From: Haloarcula mannanilytica
GTDB lineage: Archaea; Halobacteriota; Halobacteria; Halobacteriales; Haloarculaceae
DNA length: 64,000 nt
Assembly (NCBI RefSeq): GCF_005406125.1
Contig: NZ_BIXZ01000004.1
Span: 62,001-126,000, forward strand
Direction: 5' to 3'
Below, piece by piece: positions 36,095 through 44,778 of this stretch (positions within the stretch are counted from its first letter, which is position 1; every line of letters starts with the position of its first letter). Below the pieces are notes generated by a model. The model did no database searches. It was not told the DNA's origin and worked only from the letters and a program-made list of their open reading frames with translations. The translations under genes were made by a program, and so were the position numbers.

Positions 36095-36556
36095 TTACTG
36101 GTAGTCGACTTCGCCGTCGCCTTCGCCGATCCATGCGCCCCGATCGGGTTCACGGGACTCCAGCGGGTCGATGTCCTTGTACCACGGCACGTTCTTGAGT
36201 TGCTCTTTGTCGTAGGCGAACTCGTCTTTCGTGTCCGCCGTGAACTCGAAGTTCTGGGTCAGCAGGATGGCGTCGGTCGGACAGACCTCCTCACACAGCC
36301 GGCAGTAGATACACTGGCCGATGTGGAGGTTGTACTGCTCGCCGTTGCGCTGTTCGTCCATCACGATCTGAATGGTGTTGTTCGGGCAGACGTTCTCGCA
36401 CTGCCGACACCAGATACACCGCTCCTGGCTCCACTTGTGGACGCCGCGGAAACGGGGGCTCACCTCGGGGGCGACATCCGGGTATTCCACCGTGAACGTC
36501 TCCCCGTCGAGGGCGTGTTTCATCGTCGTCGCCATTGATTTCAGGATTCCAATCAT
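36095..36556 (-). CDS. nuoI: NADH dehydrogenase-like complex subunit I (ferredoxin-type)
   Basis: This 153-residue protein carries two 4Fe-4S motifs, ERCIWCRQCENVCPNNTIQ near residue 46 and GQCIYCRLCEEVCPTDAIL near residue 80, which bind clusters N6a and N6b. The C-terminal ~45 residues are acidic, as in haloarchaeal proteins. NuoI passes electrons toward NuoB. It is the most upstream part of the segment following the long spacer, with 43 bases to nuoH. Confidence 0.96.
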   Translation of the reverse strand: MIGILKSMATTMKHALDGETFTVEYPDVAPEVSPRFRGVHKWSQERCIWCRQCENVCPNNTIQIVMDEQRNGEQYNLHIGQCIYCRLCEEVCPTDAILLTQNFEFTADTKDEFAYDKEQLKNVPWYKDIDPLESREPDRGAWIGEGDGEVDYQ

Positions 36557-36599
36557 GAGAGGTCACCTCCGGTCGCTCGTCGGATGGTGCATGTAGCCG

Positions 36600-37643
36600 T
36601 CATTGGACGGTCACCCCGACGATAACTGCGGTCAGCAGCAGGTTCGCAAGCGAGAGCACCAGCATCCCCTTCCAGCCGATCTCGATGAGCTGGTCGATCC
36701 GGACACGGGGCACTGCCGAACGAGCCCACTGCGTGAACAGGAAGACGCCCCAGATCTTGATGAGGAACCAGACGATGCCCGGCAGGACCGGACCGGCTGG
36801 GCCGCCGAGGAAGATCGTGGCGATAATCGCCCCGCCGAGGAAGATGTGGATGAACTCCCCGAGGTAGATGAGGACGAAGTAGACCGAGGAGTACTCGGTC
36901 TGGTAGCCAGCGACGATCTCAGTCGGCGCTTCCGGAATGTCGAACGGGTTCCGGCCGACCTCCGCGAGGTTCGCGATCATAAAGAGGACGAACGCGAACG
37001 GGTTCACGAACGCGTACCACGACGGCAGCGGGCCGATCAGGGACTGCTGCTGGGCCGCGACGATCTCGCTCATCTGGAGCGAGCCGGCGAAGATGACCAC
37101 CGACGCGCCCGTCAGGATGAGCGGGATCTCGTAGGCGAGGTTCTGTGCGACCGCGCGCAGACCGCCGAGGAACGAGTACTTGTTGTTCGACGCGTATCCG
37201 GCCATCACGAGGCCGACAGAGGCCATCGAGGCCGTTGCGAACACGTATGCCAGGCCGACCTCGGGGTCAGCGAGTTGGATGCCGTTGCCCATCGGGATTA
37301 CGGCAAAGCCAAGCAATGCGGTGCTGGCAATAACGAGCGGCGCGAGGTCCCAGGCCGGCCGGTCGACGCCTTCGGGAACAATGAGTTCCTTCGACAGCAG
37401 GCGAACGGCGTCGGCCACGATAATGAACAGCCCGTACGGGCCGATCCGGTCGACGGCGATGCGGTCAGTGAACGCGGCGGTAATCTTCCGTTTTGCCCAC
37501 GGACCGGCAAGCGCCGTGTTCGTCATCATGAGCGTCCCGATGAGCGCGGCTCCGATGAGGCTCGTCACGATCATCACGACCGTGCTGTTGGGATCGAGCC
37601 TAAGCAGGTTCGCGAGCGTTTCGGGTAACGGCGCCGACTGCAT
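36600..37643 (-). CDS. nuoH: NADH dehydrogenase-like complex subunit H
   Basis: This 347-residue subunit has eight or more membrane helices. Conserved quinone-site and E-channel features are WAKRKITAAFTDRIAVDRIGPYGLFIIVADAVRLLSKE, YEIPLILTGASVVIFAGS, and the charged loop NLAEVGRNPFDIPEAPTEIVAGYQTEYSSVYF. It anchors NuoB/C/D/I to the membrane arm. Its ATG shares one base with the nuoCD stop, so the two genes are coupled. Confidence 0.96.
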   Translation of the reverse strand: MQSAPLPETLANLLRLDPNSTVVMIVTSLIGAALIGTLMMTNTALAGPWAKRKITAAFTDRIAVDRIGPYGLFIIVADAVRLLSKELIVPEGVDRPAWDLAPLVIASTALLGFAVIPMGNGIQLADPEVGLAYVFATASMASVGLVMAGYASNNKYSFLGGLRAVAQNLAYEIPLILTGASVVIFAGSLQMSEIVAAQQQSLIGPLPSWYAFVNPFAFVLFMIANLAEVGRNPFDIPEAPTEIVAGYQTEYSSVYFVLIYLGEFIHIFLGGAIIATIFLGGPAGPVLPGIVWFLIKIWGVFLFTQWARSAVPRVRIDQLIEIGWKGMLVLSLANLLLTAVIVGVTVQ

Positions 37644-39325
37644 TACCGGTCCACCTCCCCGAGCACGATGTCGAGGCTCCCGAGCGAGGCGATCATGTCA
37701 GGGATGTACTCGCCCTGGGACATCTCCGGCAGCGTCTGCAGGTTCGAGAAGCACGGGCTGCGGATCTTGAATCGGGCCGGCTTGTCCGTCCCGTCCGAGC
37801 GGATGTAGATGCCGAGTTCGCCCTTCGCGCCCTCGACGGAGCGGTAGATCTCCTTGTCGGGCTCCGGTCGGAGCGTCCGTGGGACGTTGGCCTGAATCTC
37901 GCGGTCGTCTTCCGGCCACTGCTCCAGCAGGTCGACACACTGTTCGATGATGCGGGCCGACTCCTCGACCTCGCGGAGCCGAACGAGGACGCGGCTGAAG
38001 TTGTCGCCGCCCTCTTCGGTGACGACGTTCCAGTCGAGTTCGTCGTAGTAGCCGTAGGGGTCGTCCCGCCGGAGGTCGTAGTCGACGCCCGAGCCACGTG
38101 CGACTGGGCCAGTCGCGCCGTACTGCTTGACCTGGTCCTTCGAGAGGACGCCGGTGTCGACACACCGCATCTGGAAGATCTCGTTGCCGGTGACCAAGTC
38201 GTGAATCTCTTCGAGCTTGTGTGGGAGGTCATCGAGGAAGTCGCGGATCTTCTCGAAGTACTCCTCGCGGGGTTCGGGGAGGTCCCAGGCGACCCCGCCA
38301 AGTCGAAGATAGTTGAACATCAGCCGCTGGCCGGTCAGATCCTCAAGCAGGTTCTGGACGATCTCGCGGTCGCGGATGCCGTACTGGAAGACGGCGGTGA
38401 AGTCGCCGAACACGTCCAGCGCGAACGTCGCCAGCGCGAGCTCGTGCGAGGCGATCCGGCACATCTCCGCGGACATCGTCCGGATGACCTGCGCGTACTC
38501 GGGGACCTCGATGTCGGCGAGATCCTCGGCAGCGCGCGCGTACGCCCACTCGTTGAGGATACCAGCGGAAATGTAGTCCCAGCGGTCCGGGTACGGCATG
38601 ATCTGGTGGCGGTAGGTACCCTGCTGGCACATCTGCTCCTCACAGCGGTGCAGGTAGCCGATATCGGGTTCGATGTCGGCGATCTGCTCGCCGTCAAGCA
38701 CCGTCTCGACGTGGAGCACGCCGTGAGTTGCGGGGTGGTGTGGACCGATGTTGACGAACATCGTGTCCGGGTCGTCTTCGCTACGCTTGTCCTCGTCCAG
38801 CGGGTTCGCGTGCTCGCGCAGGGAGACGATCTGTGGCTGGTCCTGGTTGTAGTCCTGACTCAGCGGATGGCCCTGCCACGTCTCGGGCAGGAGGATGCGC
38901 CGCAGGTCCGGGTGGTCGTCGTAGTCAATGCCGACGAGGTCGTAGGCCTCCCGCTCGTGCCAGTCCGCGGTGTCGTAGACGCGAGCAGCCGACTCGTTGT
39001 GCGGGTCGTCTTTCGGCGACGGGACGATGATCGACAGCTCCTGTGTCGGGTCGTTGTACTTTCGCAGGTGGTAGATCGATTCGTACCGGTCGTCGTACTC
39101 CTGTGCAGTGACACAGGAGCAGTGGTCGAAGCCGGCCTCCTCTTTCAGCGTCGAGAGGACTTCCTGAACCTCGTCGGGACGGATGACGAACCCCTCGGCG
39201 TTGACGTGCTGTTCGCGGTCGAGGACGTGGCCCCCGAGCAGGTCCGCGAGCGCGTCGTAATCGAGGCCGTCCTCTGTTACGCCGACATCGAGCGCCGTAT
39301 CGCGTGATGGTTTCTCTAAACTCAT
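37643..39325 (-). CDS. nuoCD: NADH dehydrogenase-like complex fused subunit C/D
   Basis: This 560-residue protein is a NuoC-NuoD fusion. The NuoC part (~35-165) contains YDRYESIYHLRKYNDPTQELSIIVPSP and the YDLVGIDYDDHPDLRRILLPE motif; NuoD (~190-560) has NIGPHHPATHGVLHVETVLDGEQI, PDIGYLHRCEEQMCQQGTYRHQIMPYPDRWDYISAG and ends with a C-terminal segment LGSLDIVLGEVDR. The fusion is also known in other organisms. It forms part of the quinone-binding cavity with NuoB. Confidence 0.96.
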   Translation of the reverse strand: MSLEKPSRDTALDVGVTEDGLDYDALADLLGGHVLDREQHVNAEGFVIRPDEVQEVLSTLKEEAGFDHCSCVTAQEYDDRYESIYHLRKYNDPTQELSIIVPSPKDDPHNESAARVYDTADWHEREAYDLVGIDYDDHPDLRRILLPETWQGHPLSQDYNQDQPQIVSLREHANPLDEDKRSEDDPDTMFVNIGPHHPATHGVLHVETVLDGEQIADIEPDIGYLHRCEEQMCQQGTYRHQIMPYPDRWDYISAGILNEWAYARAAEDLADIEVPEYAQVIRTMSAEMCRIASHELALATFALDVFGDFTAVFQYGIRDREIVQNLLEDLTGQRLMFNYLRLGGVAWDLPEPREEYFEKIRDFLDDLPHKLEEIHDLVTGNEIFQMRCVDTGVLSKDQVKQYGATGPVARGSGVDYDLRRDDPYGYYDELDWNVVTEEGGDNFSRVLVRLREVEESARIIEQCVDLLEQWPEDDREIQANVPRTLRPEPDKEIYRSVEGAKGELGIYIRSDGTDKPARFKIRSPCFSNLQTLPEMSQGEYIPDMIASLGSLDIVLGEVDR

Positions 39326-39328
39326 GGG

Positions 39329-40021
39329 TTAGGGAGAGTTGTTCCAGTTGTACCGCATGACGAGGTCGTCCTCGTCGATCTCGCTGGCGAGTTTGTCCAC
39401 GAGCTCGTCCTGTTCGAGGTCGCCGAACTGCTCCAGTTCGTAGGGTTTGACCGTCACCGGCGAGGACTCGCCCTCGGCGATGCGCTCTTGCAGCTTGGCG
39501 ACGCCATAGATGAGCGCTTCGGGACGGGGCGGACAGCCCGGAACGTGGATGTCGACCGGGATGACCTCCTCTGCGCCCTTGATGACGTTGTACCCTTCCT
39601 GGAACGGCCCGCCGGAAATGGTACACGACCCCATCGAGACGACGAACTTCGGCTCGGGCATCTGGTCGTAGACGCGCTTCATCCGCGGCGCGAACTTCGA
39701 GACGATGGTCCCCGGGACGATGATAACGTCCGCCTGGCGCGGGGACGCGCGTGGGACCCCTGACCCGAAGCGGTCGAGGTCGTGTTTGATCGCGTAGGTG
39801 TGGATCATCTCGATGCTACAGCAGGCGATGCCGAACTGCAGCATGAACATCGACGACCCCCTGACCCAGTTCATGAACTTGTCGAACTTGGTCAGGATGA
39901 ACGGCGTCGATCCGAACGCCTCGCGAAGCGTCGAGTTGAAGCGGTCGTCGGCCCCGTCACCCATGCGGGCCTCCTGTGTCGATACGTCTTCGACGGCCGG
40001 TGGTGTCTGGTCACTACTCAT
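39329..40021 (-). CDS. nuoB: NADH dehydrogenase-like complex subunit B
   Basis: This 230-residue protein binds the last cluster N2. The ligands are in FGIACCSIEMIHTYAIK (tandem Cys), FVVSMGSCTISGGPF and HVPGCPPRPEALIYG. The N-terminal ~35 residues precede the core (TPPAVEDVSTQEARMGDG). Its start overlaps the nuoA stop by eight bases. NuoB hands electrons to the quinone with NuoCD. Confidence 0.96.
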   Translation of the reverse strand: MSSDQTPPAVEDVSTQEARMGDGADDRFNSTLREAFGSTPFILTKFDKFMNWVRGSSMFMLQFGIACCSIEMIHTYAIKHDLDRFGSGVPRASPRQADVIIVPGTIVSKFAPRMKRVYDQMPEPKFVVSMGSCTISGGPFQEGYNVIKGAEEVIPVDIHVPGCPPRPEALIYGVAKLQERIAEGESSPVTVKPYELEQFGDLEQDELVDKLASEIDEDDLVMRYNWNNSP

Positions 40022-40427
40022 ATGTGTCTGCCCCCTTCGTGGCGCGCGGACTGCGCACCCACTGGACTGCGCCGTTACGCCACGCCCATCCGAGACCGAC
40101 GACGAGAATGCCGATGAATGCGACCATCGGCAGCAGTGCCTTGGTCATCCCGACTTCAGCGACTGCGTCGCTGTAGATGACCGTCCACGGGAAGATGAGG
40201 ACGGTCTCGATGTCGAAGACGACGAACAGCAGCGCGACCATGTAGTACTGGATATTAAACTTGATCTGCTGGCTGCTGCCAGTCGGCACTTCACCGGACT
40301 CGTAGGTGGTGCGTTTGCCTTGTTCCGGCACGCTGGGCCGCAAGAGGCTCGAAACTGCCATCATCGTCAGTGGGATGGCTAGCGCCACGACCGCGAGCGC
40401 GCCGATGGCGATCCATGGATTACTCAT
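40014..40427 (-). CDS. nuoA: NADH dehydrogenase-like complex subunit A
   Basis: This 137-residue subunit has three helices: IAIGALAVVALAIPLTMMAVSSLLRP, then YESGEVPTGSSQQIKFNIQYYMVALLFVVFDIETVLIFPW, then MVAFIGILVVGLGWAWRNGAVQW. The acidic/aromatic loop QIKFNIQYYMVALLFVVFDIE is the family signature. It is the first gene of the operon. A minus-strand TATA box (ccttatatg at 40466-40474) sits about 40 bases upstream, indicating a short leader. Confidence 0.96.
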   Translation of the reverse strand: MSNPWIAIGALAVVALAIPLTMMAVSSLLRPSVPEQGKRTTYESGEVPTGSSQQIKFNIQYYMVALLFVVFDIETVLIFPWTVIYSDAVAEVGMTKALLPMVAFIGILVVGLGWAWRNGAVQWVRSPRATKGADTYE

Positions 40428-40465
40428 TCCGGTATCTCCTATCGTCTGCCGGTTAGAAGTACTCG

Positions 40466-40474
40466 CATATAAGG
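40466..40474 (-). promoter_or_regulatory. TATA box of the nuo operon
   Basis: On the minus strand the AT-rich element ccttatatg lies about 40-48 bases before the nuoA ATG at 40427, implying a leader of roughly 15-20 bases. Confidence 0.55.
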
Positions 40475-40586
40475 GTTCATTGTTCGGTTTTTCGGCCCTG
40501 TGGGTCGTTTAAGAGCCGACGATACAGCAGCCGGGAAGTGTCACTATGTCTCCTATATTTCCTGTGGAGTTTGACACTCTCGTCCG

Positions 40587-41237
40587 TTACTCCTCCCAGT
40601 ACTCGTCTTTGAATCCCGGCGTCCCGAGCTCGTGGAGGTCACGCGACACCTCGCCGACCTCAGTCTGGAGGCCCTCGTGATACGAGACGAGGCGGTCACG
40701 GAGGTCGTCATACTGTCGCGCGAGAATCTGGGCCGCCGACAGCGCGGCGTTGAACGACTTGCCGGCATCGACCGCGGTGAGGGGCGCGCCCTGTGGCATC
40801 CCGATGACAGAGTCGACGGACTTCTCCTGGACCGGAACGCCGATGACCGGCAGGGGGTAGGCGATGCTGGCAGTCATGTTCGGCAGGTCTGCGGATTTAC
40901 CGCCGGCACCGGCGATTATCACGTCGATGCCGCGGTCGGCAGCCGTCTCTGCATACGCGTACATCAATTCGGGCGTCCGATGGGCCGAGCAGACGAACGT
41001 CTCGAACGTGAAGCGGCTCTCGGGCGCGTCGGTGTAGTCGGTCTGCTCCTCGAAGCCGAGTTCGTCGGCGAGCGCCGCGTAGGCCCCGGGCCGCTTGCCT
41101 TGCCCGCCGGCCATCGTCGGCAGGTCCGAATCCGAGCCCATGATGATGCCGACGTCGGGCGTCAGGTCGTTCGGTCGGTCCATCTCGGCCTCTTCGTGCA
41201 ACTGGTCGATGAGCGACTGGACGCTGTCTGCGGGCAT
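40587..41237 (-). CDS. purE: N5-carboxyaminoimidazole ribonucleotide mutase
   Basis: This 216-residue enzyme moves the carboxylate of N5-CAIR to C4 to form CAIR in purine synthesis. PurE signatures: VGIIMGSDSDLPTMAGG, CSAHRTPELMYAYAETAADRGIDVIIAGAGGKSADLPNMTASIAYPLPVIGVPVQ and SFNAALSAAQILA. The open frame continues to 41315, but the ATG at 41237 gives the sensible N terminus (MPADSVQSLIDQLHEEAEMD). Between GSDSDL and the His of SAHRTP this protein has ~20 extra residues (GKRPGAYAALADELGF). The partner enzyme PurK is encoded 13 kb away. Confidence 0.95.
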   Translation of the reverse strand: MPADSVQSLIDQLHEEAEMDRPNDLTPDVGIIMGSDSDLPTMAGGQGKRPGAYAALADELGFEEQTDYTDAPESRFTFETFVCSAHRTPELMYAYAETAADRGIDVIIAGAGGKSADLPNMTASIAYPLPVIGVPVQEKSVDSVIGMPQGAPLTAVDAGKSFNAALSAAQILARQYDDLRDRLVSYHEGLQTEVGEVSRDLHELGTPGFKDEYWEE

Positions 41238-41283
41238 ACGACCGACTGGAACCGGGACCGGCGTAAGTGTGGGCGGTTTCCGA

Positions 41284-41703
41284 TTAGTTGGCCAGCGCCG
41301 ATTCCAGTTCGGCAAGCAGCGTCTGTGGTTCTGCGGGGAAGCATTTGAGAGGGTCAGTACGGCCGGTGACCTGTATCCTGAGCGCGTTCCGCTTGCGGTA
41401 CGTGAGCGCGAGGCTGACTGCGCCGGCGACAGCGAAGGCCCCGCCGAGCAGGACAGACCGATCGAGCGACAGCAGGCCGAACCCGACCAGCGCGGCGCTC
41501 ATCACTGCGAGAAACCAGTCGATGTCCTGCAGACTGACCTCGACCACGTCGTCAAGGTCGACGACCAGTGGCCCGTCGCCGCGGTCAACTACCAGTCGGT
41601 CAGCACCGAGGACGACAGTTCCGCCGGTTCGGAGTCTGCCGGTGTACCGCTCGGTGTTAACAGGCGCGGTGTCTGCAGTCGCGCTGTCGCTATCGTCGTC
41701 CAC
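41284..41703 (-). CDS. Membrane protein with PH-like N terminus
   Basis: This 139-residue protein has a small beta-rich N terminus (YTGRLRTGGTVVLGADRLVVDRGDGPLVVDLDDVVEVSL) resembling a PH-like motif, then two helices (FLAVMSAALVGFGLL and VLLGGAFAVAGAVSLALTY) and a cytosolic tail. It ends two bases after the start side of the NCS2 permease gene region and is probably co-transcribed with it. No function is known. Confidence 0.8.
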   Translation of the reverse strand: MDDDSDSATADTAPVNTERYTGRLRTGGTVVLGADRLVVDRGDGPLVVDLDDVVEVSLQDIDWFLAVMSAALVGFGLLSLDRSVLLGGAFAVAGAVSLALTYRKRNALRIQVTGRTDPLKCFPAEPQTLLAELESALAN

Positions 41704-41705
41704 GG

Positions 41706-43328
41706 TCAGTCGTCGCTCACGGCGGGCGGACGGTCGCCGCCGCGCCCGCGGATGCGGTCTATCGCTGAGACGTATTCGCTGTCGTCCTCCGTGAGCGCGG
41801 CCCAGGCCGCGAGACCGCGCTCCTCGCGGGTCCCGGGCACGGTGTTGTCGAGGATGAAGGCGACGATGCCGCCGACAACCATCCCGGTGCCGCCCATGAC
41901 AAACAGCGTGGTCGCGACGACATCAGTCCCGAGAACGCCGCCGAGTGCTGGGACGACCGCCAGACCCTGCTGGAGCGCCGTCGAGCCGCCAACATCCATT
42001 CCCTGACCAAGCTGGCTCATGTACTCCGGCACTGCGAGGCCGGCAAAGAGCGCGAAGCCGACGATGAAGACGTTCCGGTTGGCATCAAGGTCGACGTACT
42101 TGAGCTGTGAGAGGCCGACGGCGGCGATCTGTCCGAACATGACCATGTAGAGGCCGCCGATGATCGGCGAGGGAATGGTCGCGAACAACTGGCCCGCCGG
42201 TCCGAAGTAGCCGACCAGAATCATCACGACGGCCCCGATCTGGACGACATAGCGGGAGGCGACGCCGGTGATAGCGATGGCACCGACGTTCTCAGTGTAG
42301 GAGGTACAGCCGTTGCCGGTACCCATGATGCCGGCGAAGATATTTCCGATACCCTCCATGCCGATGCCGTGGTTGATTCGGCGGCCGCCCGGCGCGCCGC
42401 GGCCGGCGATGCGGGCGACGGAGTGGTAGTCGCCGAAGCTCTCGATAACGGAGGCGAGCATCCCGGCGAACATCCCGACGATGAACCCCGGCGTGAACTG
42501 CGGGAGCCCCCACTGGAACGGGTAGACGGGCTGGACCAGCGGCGCGCTCGTGACCGACCCGAGCGAGACGTAGCTGACCGAGCCCGCGGCGAAGACGCCG
42601 GTGACCGAGAGGATGGCCGCAACACTCCACGCAAACAGCATGCCCAGAAGAACGGGAAAGAGCTTGAACGCACGGTGGCGACGGTCGAGATACTGCGAAC
42701 ACGCGACAATCGAGAGCATTGTCAGCCCGAGCAGCCACCAGTTCTGGCCGGTCCCGGGGTCGGTCATGTTCGGATTGGCTATCTCCGGGACGTTAAACAG
42801 CGCCAGTCCGATGAGCGCAATGACCGGCGCGATGACCACCGGACCGACGTACCGCTTCAGTTTCCCCATGAGACCACTGTAGCCGATTACCACCTCGACG
42901 ATGCCGGCGACGATGACGGCCCCCTGTAGCTCGACGAGCATGGTCTGCCAGTCCGCACCCTGCTGGGCGAGCACGCCGATTATCGCCAGCCCGGGTGCGA
43001 GCATGGAGAACGTCCCGCCCTGGACGATTGGGTATCGGTTTCCGAGCGTCGTCTGGGCGAGCGTCGCGATGCCGGAGACGACGAAAAACGTCCCGATGAG
43101 GCGGCCGACCTGGTCCGGCGCGGCCTCGACCATCCCCATCGCGCCCGCGAGTCCGAGCGGGATGGCCACGGACGCACCGATCATGGTCAGGTAGTGCTGG
43201 ACGCCGAGCAGTATCGCCTGCTTTCGCGGCGGCTTGTCGTCGATGCCGTACTCGACGAAGCCGGCGGTCGTCGGTTCTTCCGGTGTGGTACCGTTTTGGC
43301 CGTCATCCGGCGGTGTCTCGTCAGTCAT
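41706..43328 (-). CDS. NCS2 family xanthine/uracil permease
   Basis: This 540-residue transporter has 12-14 hydrophobic helices. Family motifs are LLGVQHYLTMIGASVAIPLGL, YPIVQGGTFSMLAPGLAIIG, GCTSYTENVGAIAITGVASRYVVQIGAVVMIL and the FGQIAAVGLSQLKYVDL segment. The open frame extends back to 43631, but the ATG at 43328 gives a 45-residue acidic N terminus followed by the transport core. Xanthine and uracil are the usual substrates; the exact nucleobase is not predictable by eye. It is divergent from the HEAT-repeat gene, 133 bases away. Confidence 0.93.
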   Translation of the reverse strand: MTDETPPDDGQNGTTPEEPTTAGFVEYGIDDKPPRKQAILLGVQHYLTMIGASVAIPLGLAGAMGMVEAAPDQVGRLIGTFFVVSGIATLAQTTLGNRYPIVQGGTFSMLAPGLAIIGVLAQQGADWQTMLVELQGAVIVAGIVEVVIGYSGLMGKLKRYVGPVVIAPVIALIGLALFNVPEIANPNMTDPGTGQNWWLLGLTMLSIVACSQYLDRRHRAFKLFPVLLGMLFAWSVAAILSVTGVFAAGSVSYVSLGSVTSAPLVQPVYPFQWGLPQFTPGFIVGMFAGMLASVIESFGDYHSVARIAGRGAPGGRRINHGIGMEGIGNIFAGIMGTGNGCTSYTENVGAIAITGVASRYVVQIGAVVMILVGYFGPAGQLFATIPSPIIGGLYMVMFGQIAAVGLSQLKYVDLDANRNVFIVGFALFAGLAVPEYMSQLGQGMDVGGSTALQQGLAVVPALGGVLGTDVVATTLFVMGGTGMVVGGIVAFILDNTVPGTREERGLAAWAALTEDDSEYVSAIDRIRGRGGDRPPAVSDD

Positions 43329-43461
43329 GCTCGCTACCCGTGGCACTGCAACTCCCGATACATATTCTTTGCTCGTTGGCCCAGCGAGCGACAGCACTGC
43401 GACAGTTCGGACCCGCTTCGAAAGGAAAACGCTCTTGGCCCGCTCCGACACAGACTTGGAC

Positions 43462-44736
43462 ATGAGCAACGGGGACGACGATGCCGACGCGTCAGACGAC
43501 GCCGAGGCAGCAGACGAGATCGACGTGACCGCCGAAGAACTGGAATCGCGTCTCACAGAAGCCAGCGATGACCTGGAGGCCGCAGAGACGGAGGCCGACC
43601 TCGACGACGTGGAGTCGTCCCTCGACGACATCGAGAGCGACCTCGAAGCCGCTGACCTGCCCGAGCCCGACGAGGACGACGACGAAGCCGAGGACCCGCG
43701 CGAGGAACTGGAGTCCCAGCTCTCGGACCTCCGTGACGATCTCGACGCACAGCGTGGCCCCTACGCAGAGGACGTGGTTACCATCGTCACCGACGCGCAG
43801 GACACTGTCACCGACAGCGAGTGGACTGACGACGGCGAAGACGATGCGCAGGAGGCCGTCGAGACGTTCCTCGACGCGAGCGCGGAGTTCGTCGACCACG
43901 ACGCCAACACGGGCGGCGAGTTCGTCGCTGCCGGGGACGCGCTGGGCACGGTCGCTGACGCGATCGAGGCAGCAGATCTCGACCCCGACGAGGACACGGA
44001 GACCATCGAGGGCCTCCTCGAAGCGGCGGAAGCCCTAGAGACGGGGCTCGATGAAGCCGAAGTCTGGGACGACCTGACTGTCCAGGAGCAACTGGACGCC
44101 CGCGGGTTCTACGACGTGTTGACCAACGAGAACCGGAAGGACTTCCCTCCGGAGTGGAACGCCGCGAAGCTCCACGCCGAGAACGGGAACTTCGAGGAGG
44201 TCCTGTTCGCCTACGACAAGCTCGGGTCGGAGTTCTTCGACGGCTACATCGTCGACATCCTCTACAACCTCGGCAGCGACGCCGAGCCGGCCTTCGACGC
44301 GATGCATCAGAAGGCACAGAAACGCGAGAAAGGGCCAATCGAGGTCCTGGGCAAGATCGGCGACGAGCGCGCAACCGAGACGCTGCACGACTACATCGAC
44401 GGCGACGGCGACCCCGCGCTCCAGAAGGTCACGCTGCGCGCGCTGGGCGCTATCGGCAGCGCGGAGTCGGCCCAGCCGGTCGCCAACCGACTCGACGCCG
44501 ACAGCGAGGAAGTCCGCTCGGTCGCGGCCCGCGCGCTCGGCCTGCTCGGTGACACCCGCGCTATCGACCCGCTGAGTGACGTGCTCGAATCCGACGACAG
44601 CGACTCCGTGCGCGCCTCCGCCGCGTGGGCGCTCCGACAGATCGGAACCGAGACGGCACTCGATGAAGCTGCTCGCTACACCGACGACCGCGCGTATCTC
44701 GTCCAGGCCGAAGCCGAGAAGGCCGCGAGCCCCTGA
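43462..44736 (+). CDS. HEAT-repeat protein with acidic coiled N-terminal region
   Basis: This 424-residue protein has an acidic helical N terminus (residues 1-110, very rich in Asp/Glu, with repeated DLEAAETEADLDDVESS-like blocks) and C-terminal PBS-lyase-like HEAT repeats (about 270-420): GKIGDERATETLHDYI, LRALGAIGSAESAQPVANRL, ARALGLLGDTRAIDPLSDVL, AWALRQIGTETALDEAARY. These repeats bind protein partners. The frame is open from 43234, but the ATG at 43462 avoids antisense overlap with the permease. Confidence 0.9.
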   Translation: MSNGDDDADASDDAEAADEIDVTAEELESRLTEASDDLEAAETEADLDDVESSLDDIESDLEAADLPEPDEDDDEAEDPREELESQLSDLRDDLDAQRGPYAEDVVTIVTDAQDTVTDSEWTDDGEDDAQEAVETFLDASAEFVDHDANTGGEFVAAGDALGTVADAIEAADLDPDEDTETIEGLLEAAEALETGLDEAEVWDDLTVQEQLDARGFYDVLTNENRKDFPPEWNAAKLHAENGNFEEVLFAYDKLGSEFFDGYIVDILYNLGSDAEPAFDAMHQKAQKREKGPIEVLGKIGDERATETLHDYIDGDGDPALQKVTLRALGAIGSAESAQPVANRLDADSEEVRSVAARALGLLGDTRAIDPLSDVLESDDSDSVRASAAWALRQIGTETALDEAARYTDDRAYLVQAEAEKAASP

Positions 44737-44747
44737 AGCCGAGAAGG

Positions 44748-44756
44748 TTTTTATAC
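44748..44756 (+). promoter_or_regulatory. TATA box of the phospholipase-D-like gene
   Basis: The sequence tttttatac starts 31 bases before the ATG at 44779, so the transcript should be leaderless. Confidence 0.6.
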
Positions 44757-44778
44757 GAACGGGCGGCCAGACGCCCCG

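Noticed and set aside
35865-36104. Small plus-strand frame in the nuoI-nuoJ1 spacer
   Set aside because: It runs into the nuoI coding region antisense, has poor composition and lacks a promoter.
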